Below are positions 8,240 through 16,079 of a DNA stretch of 20,637 bases, piece by piece. Location of the stretch: the NCBI GenBank assembly GCA_003557545.1, contig PWOD01000067.1:1-20637 (forward strand), in the 5' to 3' direction. Under the pieces are notes generated by a model. It had not been told where the DNA came from and searched no databases. It worked only from the letters and a program-made list of their open reading frames with translations. The position numbers were made by a program, and so were the translations under genes. The stretch is from a bacterium. Its GTDB lineage: Bacteria; T1Sed10-126. Positions within the stretch are counted from its first letter, which is position 1, and every line of letters begins with the position of its first letter.

Positions 8240-8663
8240 TCCCCTGTAAATCAGGCTGCTCATCCCCCGCCAGCTCCTGGATTTTATCCAGATTATTACT
8301 GCTATATAAAACCTGGCTCTCCCCGTTCGAGCGCAGACGAATCAGTTGAACAGTAAATCTATCACTGCTATTTTCATCCCTTGAAACAGCAATGGCTGTC
8401 AGTCCGTCAGCCTTTCCCACCGAACCGTCCAAAGCCCGTAAAGCTAACAGTTCCTGCCCCGCTCTGGAAACTCGGCTCTGCTGCTCGATCCACAACTTCC
8501 GCATTAGATTTAACTGCTGCCCGGGGCGTGCTGCAGTATCCGACTGATTATAATCATCCCTGGTAGATATCCGGTTTACCCCCGGCATTTCGGAACTGTC
8601 ATCAAATAAAGTAGAAAAAGTCGCCTGATCACGTGCTCTAGATGATATACTATTTACAATCAA
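8217..8663 (-). CDS. Unknown protein, 148 aa, TTG start
   Basis: I do not recognise this protein. It is soluble, rich in Ser, Asp, Gln and Arg, and has no membrane segment or signal peptide. The first half looks low-complexity and polar. The second half (FTVQLIRLRSNGES, VLYSSNNLDKIQELAGDE) looks like a small alpha/beta fold. Support for it being real comes from a GGAGGTG site on the minus strand (8671-8677), 7 bases before a TTG at 8663, and from its clean fit into the gap between neighbours. It diverges from the gene at 8726 and converges, with a 23-base overlap, on the HTH gene. Confidence 0.6.
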   Translation of the reverse strand: MIVNSISSRARDQATFSTLFDDSSEMPGVNRISTRDDYNQSDTAARPGQQLNLMRKLWIEQQSRVSRAGQELLALRALDGSVGKADGLTAIAVSRDENSSDRFTVQLIRLRSNGESQVLYSSNNLDKIQELAGDEQPDLQGIIFEQQV

Positions 8664-8676
8664 ATTAATCCACCTC

Positions 8677-8690
8677 CGATACCTGTATCG
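8677..8690. promoter_or_regulatory. Short dyad in a divergent promoter region (candidate operator)
   Basis: CGATAC-CT-GTATCG is a perfect 6-base inverted repeat with a 2-base centre. It lies in the 62 bases between the divergent genes at 8663 and 8726, abutting the minus-strand ribosome site. AT-rich TATATAAGATAAT at 8695-8707 follows and may hold a plus-strand -10 element. An operator role is inferred from location and symmetry only. Confidence 0.35.
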
Positions 8691-8725
8691 ACCTTATATA
8701 AGATAATTTGAAGGAGGACTTTTAA

Positions 8726-9319
8726 ATGTATGAAATCGCTTTTATTCTTTTTTTACTGCTCTTTCTGGCACTCTACCTGACCCTTTCCAGCGAACAAAAA
8801 AAATATGATGAATTAAATGATGTAATGGAACAACCGGCTGAAACAGCTCCCAAGAAACGTGGAATTCTCTGGGAAGGAATGGAGCAGGGAATTCCGGTTC
8901 AGATTAAACGCGGAATGATGTTCCGGGACTCCAGCCGTCTGATCACTGTTGTGGTTAAACTGTCAGTCCCCTTTTATCTCCAGCTTGACCCCTGGAATCC
9001 ATTGCGCAGCCTGACCCGACGATTGGCCGAACTGCTTTCAGAAAACAAACGTATAAGCTGGGGTGAACCGCTGGATAATTTTATCATCTACACCAATTCC
9101 CCGGAGTCGGCCCGGGATCTGCTGGGACGGCTGGACGACCAACCTAAAGTTGATTCATTACGCCAGTTCCATCATCTAATATTTTCCCCGGAACATCTTA
9201 CCGCCTGGTTTTATCAGACCGATATAAATATCCCGGAGATCAAACAAAAAACAAAAATTTTTGTCAATCTATTGAAAGAATCAGGGATAGAACAACTGGC
9301 CAGCCCGACTAACGATTAA
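8726..9319 (+). CDS. Membrane-anchored unknown protein, 197 aa
   Basis: One N-terminal hydrophobic helix (residues 4-21, Phe/Leu rich) is followed by a charged linker (about 22-45) and a soluble domain of about 150 residues. I recognise no family. No lipobox Cys follows the helix, so an uncleaved signal anchor is more likely than a lipoprotein signal. Visible segments include RGILWEGMEQGIPVQIKRG, RLITVVVKLSVPFYLQLDPWNP and DNFIIYTNSPESARDLLGRLD. ATG at 8726 has AAGGAGGA at 8711-8718 with good spacing, so the start is well supported. Its stop lies 5 bases from the stop of the convergent mutL. Confidence 0.75.
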   Translation: MYEIAFILFLLLFLALYLTLSSEQKKYDELNDVMEQPAETAPKKRGILWEGMEQGIPVQIKRGMMFRDSSRLITVVVKLSVPFYLQLDPWNPLRSLTRRLAELLSENKRISWGEPLDNFIIYTNSPESARDLLGRLDDQPKVDSLRQFHHLIFSPEHLTAWFYQTDINIPEIKQKTKIFVNLLKESGIEQLASPTND

Positions 9320-9324
9320 GCGGC

Positions 9325-11082
9325 CTATCTGGGTTCAAGATCAGACAGCGACCGTCCCACCCATTTTGCCATTTCCTGATTTTTCAGTTCATAATAAACC
9401 GGACGACCATGGGGGCATAACTTAGGAAATTTTAATTTTGTCAGACCGGCCACTATCTCTTCCTGTTCACGCGGCATCAACAACTCACCACGTTTAACTG
9501 CATTCCGACAGGACATGATAGCCAGCATCTGTTTTTTCGGCTCCATAACCCGATCCTCTTTTTCAGCTTCAATAAACTCCTCAATAATTTCAAAAATCAG
9601 CTTTTTATCTGCAGTTCGACGACCTAAAAATCCTGGCACTGACTGGATCACCATCGAACTTCCGCCAAACGGTTCTATCTCCAGACCCAACTTGGCCAGC
9701 TGTGGCTGATTATCCAACAAACTTTCTCGATCTGCAGAACTCAGCTCGATTTTAAGCGGAACTGAGAGATACTGGGCTGCCTCATCTGACCGTGCTTTCT
9801 CCATATAACGCTCATACAATATCTTTTCGTGGGCATTATGCTGATCGACAAACAGCAATCCACTATCCTGCTCAACCAGCAAAAAAAGCCGCTTAAACTG
9901 TCCCACAATACGATTTTTTATTGTTGACTCGGCTTCCGTAAAATCAAATAAATCGTCCTGTGAACCGGCGCCTGCTACCATTGGACCTATGAAACGATTC
10001 TCGGCCTTAAACCTATCGATGCCAACTCCGGATCTTGCGATTTCTTCTTCACTAACAGCTCCCTGTAAATCATCCTGGTAATGCTCCTGCAGAGTATTGG
10101 AAATCGCTTCATTTACAAACTTATAGATTGCGTTACTATTGTTAAATCTAACCTCTTCTTTACGAGGATGAACATTAACATCAACCTCTGTCCCGGGCAG
10201 ATTGAAAAATAAAATCACCACAGGATGACGATCGGTAAGTACGAGCTCTCGATAAGCCTGGGTAACCGCTCGATAGAAGATCGGATCACGCACCGGACGG
10301 CCATTGACAAATAAAAACTGGTTACGTCGTGAGTAATGGACAGCCTCTCCGTTAGAAATTAATCCTGTCAATGTAAACCTGCCACTACCCCGATAATCAG
10401 CATCGATCTTTTCCAGAGGGATCAGCTGTCTGATTATTTCCCCCCCAAGGGTGGAAGCTACCCGTTCCCGCAGACCCCCGGACGGTACATTCAATATTAC
10501 CTTATCCCCCTCCCGCAGAATAAAATGAACTTCGGGATGGGCCAGGATCTTCTTTTGAACAGTTTCTATTATATGTTTTTTTTCTGTCGTCTGACTTGCC
10601 AGAAATTTTCTGCGGGCAGGAATAGTTGCAAATAACTGCTGAACAGTGACCGTGGTTCCCCGGCGTCGCCCGGCCGGTTTGACCGACGGAGGTTCCCCGG
10701 GACTTTTGGTTAATAGAGCCCCTTCCGCGCTATTATCCGTCCGGCTGCTTATCTCCATTTCAGAAACCGAAGCTATACTGGCCAGCGCTTCTCCCCGAAA
10801 ACCGAGCGTCTTTACCCGAGCCAGATCAGTCGCCGATTCGATCTTACTTGTTGTATGTTTTTTAACCGCAACAGCAAGCTCTTCCGCCGCTATACCCTGT
10901 CCATTGTCACTGATCTTAATACTATCTATCCCACCCCCGGTGAACTCAACTATGATTTTATCAGCCCCGGCATCCAACGCATTTTCCACCAGCTCTTTAA
11001 CCACCGATGCCGGCCTTTCTACGACCTCTCCGGCAGCGATCTGATTGCTTACTTCAGCAGCAAGTTTTTTTATTTTAGCCAT
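9325..11082 (-). CDS. mutL: DNA mismatch repair protein MutL (endonuclease type)
   Basis: This protein of 585 residues couples mismatch recognition by MutS to strand incision. The N-terminal GHKL ATPase has KELVENALDAG (E30, N34), DNGQGI (59-64), HTTSK (76-80) and TLGFRGEAL (92-100). The C-terminal domain has the nuclease motif as DQHNAHEKILYE (413-424): the two Glu of DQHA(X)2E(X)4E are kept, but the usual Ala is Asn. SCRNAVK (534-540) and CPHGRP (566-571) supply further metal-site elements. Incision activity is therefore likely, as in bacteria without MutH. ATG at 11082 has AGGAGAGGG upstream. No mutS adjoins it; it follows the lipid A acyltransferase by 55 bases on the same strand. Confidence 0.97.
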   Translation of the reverse strand: MAKIKKLAAEVSNQIAAGEVVERPASVVKELVENALDAGADKIIVEFTGGGIDSIKISDNGQGIAAEELAVAVKKHTTSKIESATDLARVKTLGFRGEALASIASVSEMEISSRTDNSAEGALLTKSPGEPPSVKPAGRRRGTTVTVQQLFATIPARRKFLASQTTEKKHIIETVQKKILAHPEVHFILREGDKVILNVPSGGLRERVASTLGGEIIRQLIPLEKIDADYRGSGRFTLTGLISNGEAVHYSRRNQFLFVNGRPVRDPIFYRAVTQAYRELVLTDRHPVVILFFNLPGTEVDVNVHPRKEEVRFNNSNAIYKFVNEAISNTLQEHYQDDLQGAVSEEEIARSGVGIDRFKAENRFIGPMVAGAGSQDDLFDFTEAESTIKNRIVGQFKRLFLLVEQDSGLLFVDQHNAHEKILYERYMEKARSDEAAQYLSVPLKIELSSADRESLLDNQPQLAKLGLEIEPFGGSSMVIQSVPGFLGRRTADKKLIFEIIEEFIEAEKEDRVMEPKKQMLAIMSCRNAVKRGELLMPREQEEIVAGLTKLKFPKLCPHGRPVYYELKNQEMAKWVGRSLSDLEPR

Positions 11083-11109
11083 GGTTGAAACCCTCTCCTA
11101 AATTACTCT

Positions 11110-11144
11110 GAAATAGTTCAGTGCAGCTCGGATAAAACTATTTC
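11110..11144 (-). other. Inverted repeat spanning the lpxL-type stop codon, in the mutL leader
   Basis: GAAATAGTT at 11110-11118 and AACTATTTC at 11136-11144 form a perfect 9-base AT-rich stem around a 17-base loop. In the minus-strand transcript the stem contains the stop codon of the upstream acyltransferase gene, and it ends shortly before the mutL ribosome site. There is no U tract, so it is not a standard terminator. It could be an RNA processing or pausing element, or chance. Confidence 0.35.
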
Positions 11145-12004
11145 CAACGATTATGAAACCAGAAATACTGTTCTGGATAGTTTGTAATCTCCCTTTCCAA
11201 CCAGCTGTTATACTGATCGATCAGAGTTTTTTCCGTTTTAACTGTTACTCCCTGTAGCGAGACAGGTAGCGGTTCCCCGGCCCTTATCTCAATAGTTTGA
11301 CTGTCGGTTCTAACTGCGGCCAGCGGAATAACCGGTGCCCCGGTTTTACGAGCAAGAAAAGCGGGCATACGAGTATTATTTACAGTTTCACCGAATAATT
11401 TGGATTGCAGCGGGCGGCTCCCTTTACTCTGGTCTGCCACCAGACCAACCGGTTCACCGGACTCCAGGGCCGCAACCAGTTTTTTTAAAGCCCAGCCGCC
11501 GGTCACCGTATTAATATTAAATGCCCGACGATTACGCTCCACCAACCGATCAACATAAGGATTATGAATCACATCGGCATAAGCTGTTAACGAACCAAAA
11601 CGGCGGGCAACCAAAACTCCTGCCAGCTCCCGGTAGCCCAGGTGAGCTGTAGCCACAATCACCCCACGGGAAGAGTTTAACCAGCTCGCTAAGATTTCGG
11701 CCGCTGGAAATTCAATTTTATCGGTTTTTAAAAGTTTTTCAGTATTCATCCACTCTATAGCTGCCTGGCAATAAAATCTATAACAGCCCGTGGCAATCTT
11801 TTCACGAACCGCTGGAGTTTTATCAGGAAAAGCTCGTTGGAGATTTTTTTCCACCATCTCCCGACGTAATCGTAAAATTTTCAGCAGAATAAAAGCTACA
11901 ATTTCTCTGGTTTTCCTTGCTATTTTCAGAGGGAAAATAGTAACCAGTTTGACCAGCAGATAGATCGGCAGATACTCAGCCAGATATCGCAACTTCCTCA
12001 TCAT
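11138..12004 (-). CDS. lpxL: Lipid A late acyltransferase, LpxL/HtrB family
   Basis: This protein of 288 residues fits the family that transfers a secondary acyl chain to Kdo-lipid A at the inner membrane. Residues 10-45 hold a hydrophobic N-terminal anchor. The catalytic HX4(D/E) motif is AHLGYRE (H121, E126). GLVADQSKG (D191, Q192) and the KTGAPVIPLAAVR segment are family features. LpxL versus LpxM specificity cannot be told. A GTG at 12013 sits on top of its GGAG site. The ATG at 12004 has an 8-base spacer and overlaps the kdtA stop as ATGA, so I take it as the start, with translational coupling to kdtA. Confidence 0.88.
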   Translation of the reverse strand: MMRKLRYLAEYLPIYLLVKLVTIFPLKIARKTREIVAFILLKILRLRREMVEKNLQRAFPDKTPAVREKIATGCYRFYCQAAIEWMNTEKLLKTDKIEFPAAEILASWLNSSRGVIVATAHLGYRELAGVLVARRFGSLTAYADVIHNPYVDRLVERNRRAFNINTVTGGWALKKLVAALESGEPVGLVADQSKGSRPLQSKLFGETVNNTRMPAFLARKTGAPVIPLAAVRTDSQTIEIRAGEPLPVSLQGVTVKTEKTLIDQYNSWLEREITNYPEQYFWFHNRWK

Positions 12005-13233
12005 CTTTGACACTCCGTCAACTCAGTTAGAAAACTCCGATAAAAATCTCTTATTATTTTAGCTTTTATTTGCAGTTTTCCCACCCGCTCCTGAATAGTA
12101 CTCTTCTCAATATTAACTGCCTCCCGGGCCCGGTCAAACCATTCCTCGGAGTTTCTGGTTTTGAATAAAACCCCCACCCTCTCCAGCTGCTCGGCAACCT
12201 CCAACACATTTTCTAAATAAGGTCCGGTTAAAACTGGTTTTTCTGCCACAACCGGTTCCAAAAGATTATGTCCCCCAACCTGCTGTTTCCAACTCCCCCC
12301 AACAAAACAGAGGTCACCCAACCGGTATAAATCAGCCAGCAGACCCATTCGGTCTACTATTATAACCTGCCCTGAAAAATTTTTGATTCCCTCACTCCAC
12401 AGACAATATTCAATCTGCTGGTCCTGCAGCAGATCTTTCAGCTGATCGATCCGGTTTAAATGGCGGGGCGCAATATAAGCAACCAGATCAAGCTGATTTA
12501 TGAGTTTAATCAACTGCTCCTCCTCTCCCGGATGTATGCTCCCGGCAACTAAAATTTTAGGCTCGCCGCAAAAACCGGGAGGATCTATCAACTCACCGGG
12601 CGGATGGAGTAATTGAAGCCATTTAAGAGAACCGACCGCAGTAATTTCTGTCCCCCGGGGTGAAAATTCCCTGAACCTCTCTGCATCCTCGTCGGAACGG
12701 GCCAGAACCGCCTTACAATGTCGAATGGTACTACCTAACAGAGGTTTCAACCTACGATAGTTTTTGTATGTGGAACTTTTAATTTTCCCATTAACAATAA
12801 CCACTTTTCCTTGATTATAACGAAATAAATTGGGCCACAGTTCAGTCTCCACAACTATCAACCAGTCCGGTTGAAGCTGTTTAACCAGTGGCTTAATCAA
12901 CCAGGGATAATCGTGAGGAAGAACAAATTTACGAGTATGTTCAATATTTTCCAGACCACTAAAAGTCTGGGATGTAACTACTATTTGATCCTCTGAAACA
13001 GCTAAATCCAAAAGCCAATCCCGAATAATTTTAACCTGTTGTATCTCTCCCATCGATGCCCCATGCAACCAGAATCTAACCGGACCTGTAAGCTGTTTTC
13101 CAGCCACCCGTGAAAACTTGGTTTTCAACGCCCGTAACTTACCACGCCCTCGAAACCCGATAAATGTTGATAGAACAGACAGAGGTAATAAAAGATGAAT
13201 CGCCAGATTATAGATCATTTCAGAGATCCGCAT
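12001..13233 (-). CDS. waaA: 3-deoxy-D-manno-octulosonic acid transferase
   Basis: This is KdtA/WaaA, a GT-B glycosyltransferase of 410 residues that adds Kdo from CMP-Kdo to lipid IVA at the cytosolic face of the inner membrane. The N-terminal hydrophobic helix (about 8-27) is the membrane anchor. Motifs are WLHGASMGE (catalytic-base Glu, E63), VETELWPNL, APRHLNR and GGHNLLEP. The number of Kdo residues added cannot be read from sequence. ATG at 13233 overlaps the lpxK end by 14 bases, and its 3' end overlaps the acyltransferase start. No CMP-Kdo synthesis genes (kdsA, kdsB) are in the window. Confidence 0.96.
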   Translation of the reverse strand: MRISEMIYNLAIHLLLPLSVLSTFIGFRGRGKLRALKTKFSRVAGKQLTGPVRFWLHGASMGEIQQVKIIRDWLLDLAVSEDQIVVTSQTFSGLENIEHTRKFVLPHDYPWLIKPLVKQLQPDWLIVVETELWPNLFRYNQGKVVIVNGKIKSSTYKNYRRLKPLLGSTIRHCKAVLARSDEDAERFREFSPRGTEITAVGSLKWLQLLHPPGELIDPPGFCGEPKILVAGSIHPGEEEQLIKLINQLDLVAYIAPRHLNRIDQLKDLLQDQQIEYCLWSEGIKNFSGQVIIVDRMGLLADLYRLGDLCFVGGSWKQQVGGHNLLEPVVAEKPVLTGPYLENVLEVAEQLERVGVLFKTRNSEEWFDRAREAVNIEKSTIQERVGKLQIKAKIIRDFYRSFLTELTECQR

Positions 13234-14263
13234 AGTTTATTTCACCCACTAAACTGGCAATCATTTTCCAGAGTACCTTGGCCGATTTTATCTGTAATTT
13301 GCTATATACACAGTTCACCCTGCCCTGCAACTCAACTGGTAGTTTCACCAACTCCTTTTCGGTCATCACGACGGTTTCAGGACCTCCGGCTGGTTGAAGA
13401 ACCTCCTCCGGGATCTCCCCGTGGTCAGGTAGAAAAATCCGCTCGGCAATCTGATAACCTTCCGCTGTTAAAAATTGCTCAAATTTTTCCGGTCGGGCCA
13501 GAGTTGTCACCAGCCGCAATTTTACTGTTTTTAACCGGTCGGTCACATCACAATCACCCTGGCGAATTGCCTGCAATTTATACTGATGGCTGATTACGGG
13601 TATAGTAAATTTTTTTTGTTTATCCGGAATCTCTCCCGGATAATCCCTTATTGAAATAAGATCGGCACGCTTTAAAGAGGATGAAGGCTCTCTCAAAGGA
13701 CCTGCCGGCAAAATAAACATCCTGTCAGGACTATCCGATTCCAACAACACAATATCTAAATCCCGTTTGAGCTGTCTGTATTGAAACCCGTCATCCATGA
13801 GAAGCAGGTCAAACTCACCCTTCTGTAAAAGTTCTCGGGCCACTTGCTCCCGCTTTTTCCCCACTCCAAAGCCTACTTCAGGAAAATTTCTCTTCAACAG
13901 AGCAACCTCATCACCATACTCGCTCAACCCCTCTGTTATGTCACAGCCAGGCAGAATTATCCCACTCCTTGTAGCCTCCCCCCGTTTCAACACTGCCGGT
14001 CTATAACCGGAAGCGGTTAATCCTTCCAGAAGATATTTGATAAAAGCTGTTTTTCCAGTCCCGCCGATGGTTAAATTACCAACCGAAATGACCGGCAGAT
14101 CCAGCTGTCTGGATAGAGCCCGCTGCCGCCACTGATCGATCAACAAACCTAATCGATAAAGCGGAGTAAACAACCATAAAATCGACCTGAAGACGGTCAT
14201 CCGCACCGACAGCTCATCAGAAAAATAAAGTTTTCGAAAAAATCGATGCAGCCTCTCCTTCAC
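13220..14263 (-). CDS. lpxK: Tetraacyldisaccharide 4'-kinase
   Basis: This is LpxK, which phosphorylates the 4' position of the lipid A disaccharide to give lipid IVA. Its 347 residues are of normal length. There is an N-terminal membrane-associating region (about 20-45), a Walker A motif SVGNLTIGGTGKT (ending K71, T72) and MDDGFQ (D157, D158). The segment after the P-loop, usually like SRGYGG, is KRGEATRSG here, an unusual variant. The start is GTG at 14263, sharing one base with the TAG of the upstream gene, with a GGTGA site before it. The 3' end overlaps kdtA. Confidence 0.95.
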   Translation of the reverse strand: MKERLHRFFRKLYFSDELSVRMTVFRSILWLFTPLYRLGLLIDQWRQRALSRQLDLPVISVGNLTIGGTGKTAFIKYLLEGLTASGYRPAVLKRGEATRSGIILPGCDITEGLSEYGDEVALLKRNFPEVGFGVGKKREQVARELLQKGEFDLLLMDDGFQYRQLKRDLDIVLLESDSPDRMFILPAGPLREPSSSLKRADLISIRDYPGEIPDKQKKFTIPVISHQYKLQAIRQGDCDVTDRLKTVKLRLVTTLARPEKFEQFLTAEGYQIAERIFLPDHGEIPEEVLQPAGGPETVVMTEKELVKLPVELQGRVNCVYSKLQIKSAKVLWKMIASLVGEINYADL

Positions 14264-14955
14264 TAAGTTTCACCGGAAGAAGAAAAATACTCAGGCGGAA
14301 CAGCACAATCAGTGGTTAGCTGGCGGGAAAGTTCCACCATCTGATTTTCAAATTTTTGAACTTTAACAGATAGTTTTTCTGTAGATTCCCAGGGGCGATA
14401 TACAGGACCAAAATTAATAATTATTTTACTGAATGGCAGAGGAAAACAGAATCGATCCCAACTGGGAAAAAAATGGGCCCGGGTAGCAAGACCTCCGACC
14501 GGTAATAATGGTAGTTTGGTTCGCTCACTTATCTTAATCACCCCGGGCTGGACAGTAAAACGGGGGCCCAGCGGGCCATCAGGAGTTATTCCTAATGTTT
14601 TACCATCACGAGCCAGTCTAAAAGCCCTGCGCAGCTCACCTATTCGTGGATCACGCAGGGAAGTTTTTATCGAGTTTTGTCCCATTCCCTCCATAACATT
14701 GGCCACATATCGACCATCCCGATGGGGGCTGACAAAAGTATAGAACCCGGAGTTTAAAAAATAATACATCAGAGGAACTATCTGCCCATGCCAGAAACAG
14801 AGAATGTAATTACTATCCCGAGCAACTTCTTCATGAAAATGACTATTCCTCGTTTGAATTTTTGTACTCCACCGGATAGTTTTCAATAATGGTGGAGCTA
14901 TATAACTAGTAGCAAACGTCAAAAAACCATCACCAATATCACTTTTTAAACTCAC
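14263..14955 (-). CDS. DUF374 lysophospholipid-acyltransferase-like protein (LpxJ-like)
   Basis: This protein of 230 residues has DUF374 motifs in order: CFWHGQ (WHGQ 55-58), SPHRDGR (76-82), GITPDGPLGPR (122-132), PGVIKISERTKLPLLPVG and SWDRF. From what I recall, the epsilonproteobacterial lipid A secondary acyltransferase LpxJ is a DUF374 protein, which fits this place between lpxB and lpxK. The function here is inferred from that family and the operon; a phospholipid acyltransferase is the alternative. The start is GTG at 14955, overlapping the lpxB stop as GTGA. Its own ribosome site is weak, so it probably relies on coupling to lpxB. Confidence 0.88.
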   Translation of the reverse strand: MSLKSDIGDGFLTFATSYIAPPLLKTIRWSTKIQTRNSHFHEEVARDSNYILCFWHGQIVPLMYYFLNSGFYTFVSPHRDGRYVANVMEGMGQNSIKTSLRDPRIGELRRAFRLARDGKTLGITPDGPLGPRFTVQPGVIKISERTKLPLLPVGGLATRAHFFPSWDRFCFPLPFSKIIINFGPVYRPWESTEKLSVKVQKFENQMVELSRQLTTDCAVPPEYFSSSGET

Positions 14956-16079
14956 AGTTTTTTCAGCCCCAGTTCATCCAGAATAGCCCGGGCGACTTCA
15001 TCTGCAGGATCCAGCCCGGTATAATGTTCAACCACTCTCTCGAGGCCCGCTTTCTGCTGCTTGATTTTTTGTGGGTTTTTCAATAAATTTCCGACAGTTT
15101 CACTCAGTTTTTCTGCGGTAAACTGCTGCTGCAGTAATTCTGGTATTTCCACCGTCTCATCGATATATACCGGCATCGCTGCTTTATCTACAGTCACCAT
15201 CCAGCGGGCCAACCAGTATGAGATCCAGGAGGTACGATACCCCACAACCATCGGAGTTCTGGTAAAAGCTGCCTCCATGGTTACAGTTCCCGAGGCTAAT
15301 ACTGCCAGACCGGTAGCACTCAGAAGACTATGAGAATCATCTGACCAGAGTTTAAACTGTTTTGCTTGATTTTTAATTTTATCTGGATCACCGCTACTGG
15401 CAACACTGAAGACTGGTTCCCAGTGGGGATACTGAGCCTGCAGCTGTTCGGCGGTTTTAACCATTACCGGCAGATGGCGGTCAACCTCCTGACTCCGAGA
15501 TCCGGGAAAAAAAGCAAGCAGGTTCTTCTGAGGGTCGATTTGTAACTGACTGTGAATATCCTGTGGTATTTTTTCGGACCATTTTTTTTGCCGGGGATGA
15601 CCAACAAATTTAACGTTCATTCCATGTTTACGGTAAAAATCCTCTTCAAAAGGAAAGATCACAAACAGCTGTTCAAACCAGCTGCGCAACTTTTTAATAC
15701 GATTTTTACCCCAGGCCCAAACCTGTGGGGGAATATAATAGAAGATAGACACATCGTGACGAATAAGTCGCCGGGCAAGACGCATATTGAAACCAGGAAA
15801 ATCAAGCATTATAACAGCTTTTATCGGCCGCTCGGCCACAAGCCTTTCCAGCTTTCTGGCCAGAGAAAAATAATATGGAAGCGAACCCAGAATCTCAACA
15901 AACCCCATGACCGCATGATCAACCAGATTGTCGACAAGCTGCGCTCCGGCTGCCTCAGTTTTCGGGCCGGCCGCAGCGTAGATCTCCTCCTGATAACCCA
16001 GGTTACGTAGAGCCCGAACCAGATCAGCACCATACTGATCAGCTGAACTGTCCCCCGTTACAAGAAGAATTTCAGCCAT
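14952..16079 (-). CDS. lpxB: Lipid-A-disaccharide synthase
   Basis: This is LpxB, a GT19 membrane-associated glycosyltransferase of 375 residues that joins UDP-2,3-diacylglucosamine to lipid X. Motifs are MLDFPGFN (D93, equivalent to the DxPxFN active-site segment), YYIPPQVWAWG and FVGHP (158-162). FFPGSRSQEVDRHLP (residues 190-204) and the GTVTMEAAF segment mark the nucleotide side. The N-terminal glycine-rich motif, usually GEASGD, is GDSSAD (9-14), keeping only the outer Gly, the Ser and the final Asp. Start is ATG at 16079; the gene overlaps its neighbours by 8 and 4 bases. Confidence 0.96.
   Translation of the reverse strand: MAEILLVTGDSSADQYGADLVRALRNLGYQEEIYAAAGPKTEAAGAQLVDNLVDHAVMGFVEILGSLPYYFSLARKLERLVAERPIKAVIMLDFPGFNMRLARRLIRHDVSIFYYIPPQVWAWGKNRIKKLRSWFEQLFVIFPFEEDFYRKHGMNVKFVGHPRQKKWSEKIPQDIHSQLQIDPQKNLLAFFPGSRSQEVDRHLPVMVKTAEQLQAQYPHWEPVFSVASSGDPDKIKNQAKQFKLWSDDSHSLLSATGLAVLASGTVTMEAAFTRTPMVVGYRTSWISYWLARWMVTVDKAAMPVYIDETVEIPELLQQQFTAEKLSETVGNLLKNPQKIKQQKAGLERVVEHYTGLDPADEVARAILDELGLKKL

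Noticed and set aside
10646-11088. Plus-strand open frames opposite the MutL ATPase domain
   Set aside because: The minus strand encodes unmistakable GHKL motifs here; the antisense products have no recognisable domain.
13195-13593. 132-codon plus-strand frame across the kdtA/lpxK junction
   Set aside because: It runs antisense to two well-identified genes, and no ribosome site is evident.
15552-16010. 152-codon plus-strand frame opposite lpxB
   Set aside because: It is a shadow of the LpxB coding frame with no start-site support.
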